Below, one piece after another: positions 27,301-34,569 of a stretch of 64,000 nt of DNA. The first letter of the stretch is position 1, and every line of letters begins with the position of its first letter. The position numbers were made by a program, and so were the translations under genes. Below the pieces are notes generated by a model, which was given only the letters and a program-made list of their open reading frames with translations, was not told the origin of the DNA and searched no databases. This DNA comes from Terriglobales bacterium (GTDB lineage: Bacteria; Acidobacteriota; Terriglobia; Bryobacterales; Bryobacteraceae): positions 62,001-126,000 of the forward strand of contig JAIXQP010000028.1 in NCBI GenBank assembly GCA_027485675.1, written 5' to 3'.

Positions 27301-27802
27301 GTTCATTCGGCACCACGCCCGGCGAAAGCCGCGCTAAAAAGGCAAAGTTGCGGGTGCCGCCCAGGGGCAACTCCCCAACCTGCTTGGCGTCCACGCTGGC
27401 GCCAATGATCGTCGATTCCGTCTGCAGCACGTTGGCTTCGCCAGTGACTTCGATATTCGTCGTCACTTCGCCAACCTGCAGTTGGAGGTCGATACCGGTG
27501 CGGTCACCGGCAGTCAGGTTGATGTTCCGCCGCGTGGATTTTTTGAAGCCGGGGGCTTCCACGCTAACGGTATAGATTCCAGGTTTCAAAGCTGGTCGGG
27601 CAAACTCGCCTCCGGAGGCGGTGACGAGTTCATAAGTCAGACCGGTCGCTTCTTCTGAGATCACGACCTTGGCGTTGGGTACTCCAGCGCCGGTCGGATC
27701 GGTTACGGTTCCTACGAGGGTGGCCAGATCGCGCTGTGCCAACAGACACACAGCGAAAATCGAGGCAAGAAAACCGCATCGCAACAGAGCGAACAAGTTC
27801 AT
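24344..27802 (-). CDS. TonB-dependent receptor, Oar type with carboxypeptidase-regulatory-like domain
   Basis: 1152 residues. Signal peptide LRCGFLASIFAVCLLAQ; beta-sandwich domain at ~22-105 (ATLVGTVTDPTGAGVPNAKV); plug around 115-235 (DAKQVGELPLGGTRNFAFLA, VVNVTIKSGTNQIHGALFEY); long barrel ending in RTQFALRFMF with terminal Phe. GAGG stands 9 bases before the ATG. Same architecture as the receptors ending at 14208 and 53938 but clearly diverged in the barrel, so a paralogue with a different ligand. Divergent from the FG-GAP gene at 27886 with only 83 bp between starts; followed by a terminator and then the TPR/FG-GAP/molybdopterin gene group. Confidence 0.93.
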   Translation of the reverse strand: MNLFALLRCGFLASIFAVCLLAQRDLATLVGTVTDPTGAGVPNAKVVISEEATGLTYELVTASGGEFARPALKPGIYTVSVEAPGFKKSTRRNINLTAGDRTGIDLQLQVGEVTTNIEVTGEANVLQTESTIIGASVDAKQVGELPLGGTRNFAFLARLSPGVVPNEPGARDATGGGFSANGVRSNGQNNFLLNGVDNNVNVIDFLNQTSFVIGPSVEAIGEMRVMTNGYNAEYGRGAGGVVNVTIKSGTNQIHGALFEYLQNDKMNANRWENNRNNVRRGPFKQNQFGAAVGGPMIKNRTFWFADYQGTEIRSTGGAVPGLGTSAFFSIPTPAMRNGDFSQLLGVNRSIPNTLGVSAREGAIYDPATQAMGTYPNGTAGLIRQPFPNNIIPPSRLDPAAKKIADLFPAPNVATAPGISLNNFFTTTAGTSGVKQFDIRLDHRISDKDNIFGSVSWSERNQLNGQPLPGALDGTYFASNIEQTLARNAMLSYTRTWSPTFVTETRVAFSRLVTARTQADPETDQFKAFGIGGYNPTGPLNGGLPSTNIDRYSGFGASDWLPSKEYNNVWDFIQNVAIQKNTHSIKFGGEFRPIKFPFFQFPSPHGNWTFNRTETSFPNGTDALSNLTGDGYASFLIGRVSQGQMSTTNFISSQKEAWAFYAQDDWKVNSKLTINYGVRYELFSPIGEKFGRQANFDFDRMTLFIPKGKDQDAPLPPNFARDFANVKVSRGEVDQYLIPWDKTSVAPRIGFAYTVTPKTVVRAGYGIFYGGEENQGGNPNRGEGVPFNQTTTLVRPANVTTFEPNPFFNLNAGVSGGFPINIFSLNAPINFRSVAQNFRNPLVHKWNFSIQREFRGGNAFELAYVGNKQSHQLHFSDPNACYNDPRPNIECNARRPIPNIGGVNYTSTFGFGRYAGLTAKWEKRFSQGLQYLVAYTWGHALATSGTPLSGSSGFGPKDPRNYSEAYSSAAWDIRHSMTGSWLYDIPIGKGKALDVQNKFANGLLGNWQVNGILTLRTGSPFTVGTNQCVGSFGNCTPDLVAGKNPNDAPSGGRTVDQWFDTSAVVRPTPGTPGNLGLQSNNQPGQAYMDLSLFKGIRFNERFQMQFRAEAFNLTNTPQFGAPNRIQGDPNFGRIFTTQDGTQRRTQFALRFMF

Positions 27803-27885
27803 TTTGGAAAGACCTCAAGTCCCAGAGAGGGTTACAGCGTGGTGAAACGCTTGCGGAACGCTATCATAGTGGCGGGACGGGCGCA

Positions 27886-29565
27886 ATGATAGGAAATTTC
27901 ATCAAGATGTCATGCCTCGTGGCGATTGCCGCCGCCTTCGGCGCGGTCGCCGAGCCCGTCCGCTGGGTCGATTACGCCGCGCCTTGGGGTCTGACGGCCG
28001 AAAACACCTACGGTGGACGCGAGCGCAAAGACTTCATCGTCGAGACCACCGGCAACGGCGTCGCCCTCTTCGATGCCGACCAGGACGGCGACGAAGACGT
28101 CCTGCTCTTGAACGGCACGACCCTTTCCGGGCCCATCACCGGCCAGCCCCGCTATCCAGTGTTCTATAGCAATAACGGCAAGGGCCAGTTGACCGAACTC
28201 GCCCGGCTTCCCGTCGAAGGATGGGCCCAGGGCGTCTGCGCCGGCGACTACGATAACGACGGCAAGACCGATCTGCTCGTCACCTACTTCGGCCAGAACC
28301 GGCTGTTTCGCAACCGCGGAGCAGGGAAGTTCGACGACGTCTCCGCTCCGGCCGGCCTTCCCACGACCGGCGTCCGCTTCGGCTCCGGCTGCACCTTCCT
28401 CGACTACGACCGCGACGGCCGCCTCGATCTCTTCATCGCCAACTACGTGAATCTCGATCTCGAAAAGACGCCCCGTCCCGGCAAGGGCGAGTTCTGCGTC
28501 TGGAAAGAGATTCCCGTCATGTGCGGCCCCCGCGGCCTGCCCCTGGCGTCGAATCTCCTCTATCATCAGGAGCCGAACGGGACCTTCCGCGACGTCTCCG
28601 CCGCAGCCGGCATCCTCAAGCCGGGGGGCCGCTACGCTCTCCAGGCGGTCACCGCGGACTTCGACAACGATGGCTGGCCGGATCTCTACGTGGCCTGCGA
28701 CATGACGCCCAGCCTCCTCTACCGCAACCGCGGCAACGGCACTTTTGAAGAGCGAGGCGTTGAAGCCGGCGTCGCCTTCAACGCCGATGGCCGCCTGCAA
28801 GCCGGCATGGGTGTCGCCGTGGGCGACTTCAACAACGATGGCTTTCTCGATCTCGCCAAGACGAACTTCTCCGGCGATCTGACTTCTCTCTTCCTCAATG
28901 AAGACGGGAAGTTCTTCACCGATGTCGCCGGCCCCGCCCGCCTCGGCGTGCGCCAGTTACTCGGTTGGGGCATCGCCTTTTTCGACGCCGACGACGATGG
29001 CTGGCGCGACCTGATGCTCGTCAATGGGCATGTCTATCCGGAGGTGGAGAAGGCCGCGGTCGGCGACGCCTACCGCCAGCCCACGCTCTTCTTCCGCAAT
29101 CTCGGCAACGGGAAGTTCGCCGACCTGACCGCCACCGGCGGCCCCGGCTTGGCGGTGGACCGCCCTTCGCGCGGGTTGGCCCTCGGCGACCTCGATGGGG
29201 ATGGCCGGCCCGAAGCCGTGATCTTGAACATGAACGACCGTCCGGCGCTGCTCAAAAACACCGCCCCTGGCGGCCGCTTCTTGAACTTGCGGCTGCGGGG
29301 AGTCCAGTCGAACCGCTCCGCCATCGGCGCCCGGGTCACGGTGGAGGCGGGCGCCCGCAAGTGGATCGACGAAGTCCGCAGCGGCGAAAGCTTCTACTCC
29401 CAGAACTCGATGACTCTCCATTTCGGCCTCGCCGCGGCGCCGCGGGTGGATCGGGTGACGGTCCGCTGGCCTTCCGGTAAATTAGAAACCTGGAGTAACC
29501 TGGCGACCAACGCCTTGTGTAACTTGTCGGAGGGAACCACCGCCGCCGATTGCCGGGCGTATTAG
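27886..29565 (+). CDS. FG-GAP / ASPIC-UnbV (CRTAC1-like) secreted protein
   Basis: 559 residues from the ATG at 27886; the frame is open back to 27736 but that part runs into the divergent receptor and has no leader. Signal peptide FIKMSCLVAIAAAFGAVAE; an ATG at 27907 is an alternative. Seven FG-GAP/VCBS repeats with calcium loops, e.g. LFDADQDGDEDVLLL, AGDYDNDGKTDLLV, TADFDNDGWPDLYVA, LGDLDGDGRPEAVI, then an ASPIC/UnbV domain (FLNLRLRGVQSNRSAIGARV to VTVRWPSGKLETWSNL). It pairs with the TPR gene 51 bp downstream. Extracytoplasmic; probably Ca-binding adhesion or carrier function, not an established enzyme. Confidence 0.9.
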   Translation: MIGNFIKMSCLVAIAAAFGAVAEPVRWVDYAAPWGLTAENTYGGRERKDFIVETTGNGVALFDADQDGDEDVLLLNGTTLSGPITGQPRYPVFYSNNGKGQLTELARLPVEGWAQGVCAGDYDNDGKTDLLVTYFGQNRLFRNRGAGKFDDVSAPAGLPTTGVRFGSGCTFLDYDRDGRLDLFIANYVNLDLEKTPRPGKGEFCVWKEIPVMCGPRGLPLASNLLYHQEPNGTFRDVSAAAGILKPGGRYALQAVTADFDNDGWPDLYVACDMTPSLLYRNRGNGTFEERGVEAGVAFNADGRLQAGMGVAVGDFNNDGFLDLAKTNFSGDLTSLFLNEDGKFFTDVAGPARLGVRQLLGWGIAFFDADDDGWRDLMLVNGHVYPEVEKAAVGDAYRQPTLFFRNLGNGKFADLTATGGPGLAVDRPSRGLALGDLDGDGRPEAVILNMNDRPALLKNTAPGGRFLNLRLRGVQSNRSAIGARVTVEAGARKWIDEVRSGESFYSQNSMTLHFGLAAAPRVDRVTVRWPSGKLETWSNLATNALCNLSEGTTAADCRAY

Positions 29566-29616
29566 TTCCCTACGGCGCCCCAACCCGCGGCGAGAACGTG
29601 TTAGCCTGTCGTTGCC

Positions 29617-30390
29617 ATGCGTTCTGTTGGCCTAATCGCGATGCCGGTGCTCCTTCTGGCGCAAATCGGCTCCCCCCCGGAGTTCCAAGCCGCCGGCACG
29701 TTTCAATCCAGTCCCTCCGCCGGCTCGCTCGATGGCTCCTCCCATGTCGCGGCGGAACGCACGCAGATCAACGAGAGTCTCCTCCGCCTGCTCCGGGCGA
29801 TTCCGGAAGCCGCCCCCGGCGTCCGGTTGATTGAGAACCGCCTCCTCGGCGAAGCGGAGCTCCACTTCCGGAAGAACGGTCCCGCTGAAGGCGCCGCCGT
29901 TGTTCTCTTTCTCACCGGCGAAACGGAGAAGAGCGCGGAGATCCTTTGTTCGATCGACCATCCGCGCGTCCTCCCGCTTCTTGGCGAAACGGTCGGCGCC
30001 GCGCCTGCTTGGTCGGCCCGTCTCCTCGCCCGCATCGAAAAACTCGCTCCGGCCCACGCCGCGCCTGCCGACGCCGAATTCTACTGGGCCCGCGCCCTGC
30101 TCCTGCAGTCTCCGGAGCGGACCGCTGCCGCCATCCCCCATCTCGAACGGGCCGCGGAACTAGACCCCACCGGCACCCGAGCTCTCCTCGAACTCGGCCG
30201 CCTCTACGCCGCCCAGCAACGGAACGCGGAAGCCGTACGCGCCTTTGAGCGCGCCCTTTCCCGGGATCCCTCGCTCGCCCTGGCTCACTACCGGCTCGCC
30301 GCCCTCTACCGGGCTCTCGGCGACCCCGGCAAATCCGGCCTCCACCTCCGCGACTATCAACGGCTGAAAGGGCTGGCGCCGGCGCGGTGA
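29617..30390 (+). CDS. Secreted TPR-repeat protein, 257 aa
   Basis: Signal peptide MRSVGLIAMPVLLLAQ, a linker, then TPR repeats in the C-terminal half (AIPHLERAAELDPTGTRALL, LGRLYAAQQRNAEAVRAFER, LALAHYRLAALYRALGDPGK). Follows the FG-GAP gene by 51 bp and mirrors the TPR tail of the 985-residue fusion protein at 20166-23123. Its last ~130 bp (30260-30390) are the source of half of each unit in the tandem array that starts one base after its stop: units keep the coding text up to HYRLA and from GLHLRD on, missing 12 codons between. Confidence 0.85.
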   Translation: MRSVGLIAMPVLLLAQIGSPPEFQAAGTFQSSPSAGSLDGSSHVAAERTQINESLLRLLRAIPEAAPGVRLIENRLLGEAELHFRKNGPAEGAAVVLFLTGETEKSAEILCSIDHPRVLPLLGETVGAAPAWSARLLARIEKLAPAHAAPADAEFYWARALLLQSPERTAAAIPHLERAAELDPTGTRALLELGRLYAAQQRNAEAVRAFERALSRDPSLALAHYRLAALYRALGDPGKSGLHLRDYQRLKGLAPAR

Positions 30391-31105
30391 TCTCGATTCC
30401 GGTGCCGCCCGAAGTCCGGTAGGATCTGCGCGCCCCGTCCCGGGATCCTTCGCCCGCCCTAGCCTACTACCGGCCCGCCGGCCGCCACCTCCGCGACGGC
30501 CAACTCCCGAAAGGATAGGCAGCGGCGCGGTAATCTCGATTCCGGTGCCGCCCGAAATCCGCCAGGATCTGCGCGCCCCGTCCCGGGATCCCTCGCTCGC
30601 CCTAGCTCACTACCGGCCTGCCGGCCTCCACCTCCGCGACGACCAACACCCTAAGAAACAGGCAGCGGCGCGGTGATCTCGATTCTGGTGCCGCCAGAAA
30701 TCCGCTAGGATCTGCGCGCCCCGTCCCGGGATCCCTCGCCCGCCCTGACTTACTGCCGGCCCGCCGGCTGCCACCTCCGCGACGACCAACACCCTAAAAA
30801 ACAGGCACCTGCGCGGTACTCTCGATTCCGGTGCCGCCCGAAATCCGCCAGGATCTGCGCGCCCCGTCCCGGGATCCCTCGCCCGCCCTGGCTCACTACC
30901 GGCTCGCCGGCCTCCTCCTCCGCGACGACCAACGCCCGAAAGGATAGGCAACGGCGCCGTAATCTCGATTCTGGTGCCGCCCGAAATCCGCCAGGATCTG
31001 CGCGCCCCGTCCCGGGATCCCTCGCCCGCCCTGGCTGACTACCGGCCCGCCGGCCTCCACCTCCGCGACGGCCAACACCCTAAAGGATTGGCACCTGCGC
31101 GGTAA
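30391..31105. repeat. Five-copy tandem array, exact 143-bp period, chimera of the two flanking gene ends
   Basis: TCTCGAT marks each unit start at 30391, 30534, 30677, 30820, 30963 and again at 31106 in the ribBA-type gene: five intervals of exactly 143 bp with substitutions but no indels. Units 4 and 5 agree at about 132 of 143 positions by eye. The first ~45 bp of a unit match the convergent gene's 3' region (31106-31112 joined to 31166-31199, about 53 bp missing between). The remaining ~98 bp match the TPR gene's 3' end (30260-30390, 36 bp missing). The join sits at a shared GCGC. The fifth unit still carries both original stops: the TPR frame ends KGLAPAR at 31105 and the opposite gene ends at 31080. 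The stretch holds no gene of its own. Confidence 0.95.
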
Positions 31106-32195
31106 TCTCGATGCCGAACCCTTCGAGCCCCACCACTTTCCGCGGGTGATTCGTCAACAGCCGGATCCGGTGCAGCCCTAAATCCGCCAGGATCTGCGCC
31201 CCCAGCCCCGCTTCGTGCTGCAGCACCGTCGATCCGTCCGCGGTCGTATGCGTCAACGGGTCCCGCGCGTGCGGCACAATCTCGCCGTTGCGCTGCTGAT
31301 ACCCGGCCGTATTCTGATGCAGATAAACCAGCGCGCCCGCACCCTCAGCCCGGATCAACGCCAAGGACCGGTCGACGATCCGCGCACACTCACACGAAGT
31401 CGCGCCGAACAGATTCCCGTACGCGCAATGCGCATGCACCCGGACCAATGGATTATCCACCGCCGCCAACTCGCCCAAAACCAGCGCCGTGTGCGCCCCG
31501 CCGCCCAGCGTCGAAGTATAGGCGTAGGTGGCAAACTCGCCATGCGGCGTCACCACGCGTCCCGCCGCCGTCCGCTGCATAAAGCGCTCATTCCGCAGCC
31601 GGTACCGGATCAAATCCGCCACCGAAATAATCCGAATGTCGAACTTCTTGGCGAACTCAATCAACTGCGGCAGACGGGCCATCGTCCCGTCCTCGTTCAT
31701 GATCTCGCAGATCACCCCACCTGGCTGCAGCCCCGCCAGCAGCGCCAGGTCCACCGCGGCCTCCGTCTGTCCCGCCCGCGCCAGCACCCCGCCCGGCCGC
31801 GCGCGTAGGGGAAAAATATGCCCCGGCCGAGCCAAATCCGCCGGCCGCGCATCCGGCCGGATCGCCACCCGGATCGTATGGGCCCGGTCCGCCGCGGAGA
31901 TCCCCGTGGTCACTCCCTGCGCCGCTTCAATTGAAACCGTAAACGCCGTGCCGAACCGCGACGTGTTCGCCGCCGCCATCGGTGGCAGATCCAGCGTGTC
32001 ACACTTCTCCGGACTCAAGGCCAGACAGATCAGCCCGCGCCCGTGCACGGCCATGAAGTTGATCGCCTCGGGAGTAATGTGCTCCGCCGCGATCGTCAGG
32101 TCGCCTTCGTTCTCGCGGTCTTCGTCATCAACAACAATCAGCATCCGGCCGGACCGGAAGTCCGCCAGAGCCTCAGGAATAGGGGCGAATGGCAT
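31080..32195 (-). CDS. ribBA: RibBA-type protein: DHBP synthase with degenerate GTP cyclohydrolase II domain
   Basis: 371 residues. Residues 1-~200 are 3,4-dihydroxy-2-butanone-4-phosphate synthase (ribulose 5-phosphate to the four-carbon riboflavin precursor), with the acidic loop [10 protein letters not shown] (23-32) and [20 protein letters not shown]. Residues ~210-371 align with GTP cyclohydrolase II: the three zinc Cys remain (Cys257, Cys268, Cys270). The catalytic segment usually reading RQEGRxIGL is here HQNTAGYQQ (293-301), and the chain ends early after [11 protein letters not shown]...VPIL. The second activity is therefore probably lost, as in RibB proteins with RibA-like tails. 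It lies 13 bp after pgi. Its final nine codons are inside the tandem array. Confidence 0.88.
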   Translation of the reverse strand: MPFAPIPEALADFRSGRMLIVVDDEDRENEGDLTIAAEHITPEAINFMAVHGRGLICLALSPEKCDTLDLPPMAAANTSRFGTAFTVSIEAAQGVTTGISAADRAHTIRVAIRPDARPADLARPGHIFPLRARPGGVLARAGQTEAAVDLALLAGLQPGGVICEIMNEDGTMARLPQLIEFAKKFDIRIISVADLIRYRLRNERFMQRTAAGRVVTPHGEFATYAYTSTLGGGAHTALVLGELAAVDNPLVRVHAHCAYGNLFGATSCECARIVDRSLALIRAEGAGALVYLHQNTAGYQQRNGEIVPHARDPLTHTTADGSTVLQHEAGLGAQILADLGLHRIRLLTNHPRKVVGLEGFGIEITAQVPIL

Positions 32196-32208
32196 GGATA
32201 CGGCGCGC

Positions 32209-33597
32209 TTAGCCCTTGCGGCGCTTTTCGTAGTCCGTATAGCGCTGCTTGAAATCCGAGAACCCCTTGCGGCCCATCAGGCCAAAGGTGAACTTCTTGC
32301 CTAACTCAACGCCCTCTTGATCAAACGCATTGATGTTCAGCATCTCGCCGGCAAACGCCGTCTCGAATTCGAGCAGTTGGAAAAACATGCCAATGTGTTC
32401 GGCATCCACCCGGTCCAGGGTGAACACACAGTTCGGCCGCTGGTTCTCCGTCAGCGCTGCTTGCGTCGATTTGCACTCCACATCCAGCAGTTTCGCGAGC
32501 GACTGCCCCGTCAGGTAATCGAACCCTTCGAGGCCGGTCTTCTCCGCCGGAATCGCCCCCGGATCCGCCGGCTTCTTCACCACCCAGAAGCTAAACAGCT
32601 TATCCTTCGGCCCTTCCATGTAAAGCTGCACCTGCGAATGCTGATCGGTCGTGCCCAGCGCCGCCACGGGCGTCTGCCCGACATGCACCACCTCGCCGGC
32701 CCGGTTCTTCGCTTTGCCCAAGGACTCCGCCCACAGCTGCCGGAACCAGAACGCCGTTCCCCAAAGCCGGTTAGCATACGGAAACGCCACCTGAATGGTC
32801 TTGCCCTTCTTGGTCAGCAACAGATAATGGAGCAGCGCCGCCCGCAGGGGCGTATTCGCCGCCAACTCCGGCTTCCACGCCGTCGCCGTCATTTTCGACG
32901 CGCCCCGCAGAAGCGCCAGAATGTCGACTCCAATCAAGGCCGCGGGCACCAACCCGACTGCCGACAACACGCTAAACCGACCGCCGACGTTTTCCGGCAG
33001 ATGGAAGGTGGTGTAACCTTCATTCGTGGCCAGGACCTTCAGGTCCCCCCGGCCCTCACTGGTCACCACGACGACCCGCGCCTTGACGCCCTTCGGCCCC
33101 ACACCCGCCGCCAGCCAAGCCCGCACAATCAGAGAGGTCGCAACCGTCTCCGCCGTCGCCCCGCTCTTAGCGATCACCACCACCAGCGTCTTCTTCGGCT
33201 TCATCGAAGCCAGCGCCAGTTGCACAAACTCCGGGTCGACGTTATCGAGGATCACCAATCGCGGCTTGGCCGTCGAATGGTCTCCCTGCACCGGATGCGG
33301 CCCACGGAGGGCGCAGTCCAGGGCCCAAGCCCCCAGCGCGCTGCCGCCAATGCCGACCAGGCACACCGTGTCATACGAACCCTTAACCTTTTCGGCGTAG
33401 GCCACAATCTCATTGGCCACGCCCGTCTGCTTCGGCAGGTTCGGGAAGCCGATCGCCCCCGACTCGGTGAGTGCCTTCACGCCGGCCAAGGCTTGCGCCG
33501 CTAGAGGCTCCGCCGCGCTCAACTCTTCGGGCGTAATCCCATCGGCCTCGCCGACCATCTGCGCCAGCAGGTTTGACTCGTCAAATACGATCGCCAT
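32209..33597 (-). CDS. pgi: Glucose-6-phosphate isomerase
   Basis: 462 residues, the short bacterial form (E. coli has about 549). Interconverts glucose 6-phosphate and fructose 6-phosphate in the cytoplasm. Two SIS subdomains: [18 protein letters not shown] (~80-97) and [18 protein letters not shown] (~137-155) hold the phosphate. Family signatures [16 protein letters not shown] and [15 protein letters not shown] are intact, with the active-site His of the first and the Lys of the second. Sits 18 bp after the zinc-ribbon/RDD gene and 13 bp before the RibBA-type gene, so co-transcribed with both. Confidence 0.95.
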   Translation of the reverse strand: MAIVFDESNLLAQMVGEADGITPEELSAAEPLAAQALAGVKALTESGAIGFPNLPKQTGVANEIVAYAEKVKGSYDTVCLVGIGGSALGAWALDCALRGPHPVQGDHSTAKPRLVILDNVDPEFVQLALASMKPKKTLVVVIAKSGATAETVATSLIVRAWLAAGVGPKGVKARVVVVTSEGRGDLKVLATNEGYTTFHLPENVGGRFSVLSAVGLVPAALIGVDILALLRGASKMTATAWKPELAANTPLRAALLHYLLLTKKGKTIQVAFPYANRLWGTAFWFRQLWAESLGKAKNRAGEVVHVGQTPVAALGTTDQHSQVQLYMEGPKDKLFSFWVVKKPADPGAIPAEKTGLEGFDYLTGQSLAKLLDVECKSTQAALTENQRPNCVFTLDRVDAEHIGMFFQLLEFETAFAGEMLNINAFDQEGVELGKKFTFGLMGRKGFSDFKQRYTDYEKRRKG

Positions 33598-33615
33598 GAC
33601 GTTAGTGTACGTCAG

Positions 33616-34515
33616 TTAGCGGCGAATACCATACTGCACCCGCACCGGAGTGGGAAAGGTACGCGAGATATGGTCCTGCCATGTGAGGCATTCCTCATCA
33701 ACGAAGGCCCATGCCAAACCAATGAAGGCCGCCATAACGCTCAGCAAACCACCAAAGATCCGGCGGGTGTTATCCATCGCCGAAGGCACGTTCCCGTCAA
33801 AATGCACCAACCGCAGCCCCACGGACTCCATACCCGGCGAAGGTACCCCGGCCATCGTCCAATACGCCTCATACAAAAAGCCCAGTAAACCCGTGGCGAT
33901 CCCGATCATCGCGATTGCCGTCTTGTCCAGCGTCACCCACGGCATCCCCTCGCAACCCAGGTAAATGATTCCCAAAAACAGAAGCATGCAGCCCAGGACG
34001 ATGAAAAAGTCAATCAATCCGGCCAGCATCCGGTGCGTCCGCGTGGCGACCGGGTAGTCACAATAGATGACAGCCTCCACCGATGTCGGCAAGGTCCGCG
34101 GCGCCGGGCCATTGGCCGGCGGAAACTCCAACACACCCTGATAAGGCAGATACGACGAGCGCTCCACTGGCTGCCGCCGCGTCCGCTTGGCGGAAACCGG
34201 CGCATCACCGAGGCCGTCCAGCCGCCCGTCAATCGAACGAACTTTCCCTTCCTCGCGGATCGAAAACAGAGAGCTTTGCATCGCCGCGGAGTGCCGCGGA
34301 CGCGACGCCTTCGGCGCATCGGCGTTCGTGTACTCGAGCCGCGGGCGAGGAGCCGGTGCGGGCTCCGCATAGGTCGTCAATACCGTGTCCAATCTCAAAG
34401 CGGCCGCGGTTCGCGTGGCCAGCAAAGGGCCGGGATTGTTGCCGAGGCGACGGCCACAATTCGAACAACGGTGATCATCTTCGCTTATAGAAACCTTGCA
34501 GTTGGGGCAGTTCAT
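33616..34515 (-). CDS. Zinc-ribbon plus RDD-family membrane protein
   Basis: 299 residues from ATG 34515, which has AAAGG 8 bases upstream; a longer frame to 34587 would add an unsupported leader. N-terminus is a zinc ribbon (CPNCKVSISEDDHRCSNCG, four Cys). A low-complexity Pro/Arg/Ala linker runs to ~165. The C-terminal half is an RDD domain: RTHRMLAGLIDFFIVLGCML, a second helix (AMIGIATGLLGFLYEAYWTM), GPGMESVGLRLV-type loop (PSPGMESVGLRLVHFDG), and a last helix at ~255-275. Function of RDD proteins is mostly unknown; a Na/H transport role is known for a few. First gene of the pgi operon, divergent from lptD. Confidence 0.85.
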   Translation of the reverse strand: MNCPNCKVSISEDDHRCSNCGRRLGNNPGPLLATRTAAALRLDTVLTTYAEPAPAPRPRLEYTNADAPKASRPRHSAAMQSSLFSIREEGKVRSIDGRLDGLGDAPVSAKRTRRQPVERSSYLPYQGVLEFPPANGPAPRTLPTSVEAVIYCDYPVATRTHRMLAGLIDFFIVLGCMLLFLGIIYLGCEGMPWVTLDKTAIAMIGIATGLLGFLYEAYWTMAGVPSPGMESVGLRLVHFDGNVPSAMDNTRRIFGGLLSVMAAFIGLAWAFVDEECLTWQDHISRTFPTPVRVQYGIRR

Positions 34516-34569
34516 AATTGACCTTTCGCGTATTGCCTCGTCGAAAGTGGACGTGCTAGGGTTGCTGGT

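Noticed and set aside
30610..31078. Several minus-strand frames of 60-113 codons inside the 143-bp array
   Set aside because: They are translations of the repeated chimeric units (recurring GAQILADF text from the RibBA tail followed by antisense TPR DNA), with no start signals.
30391..31105. CRISPR array or other known repeat system
   Set aside because: Units are 143 bp with no short repeat/unique spacer alternation, and both halves can be traced to the neighbouring genes.
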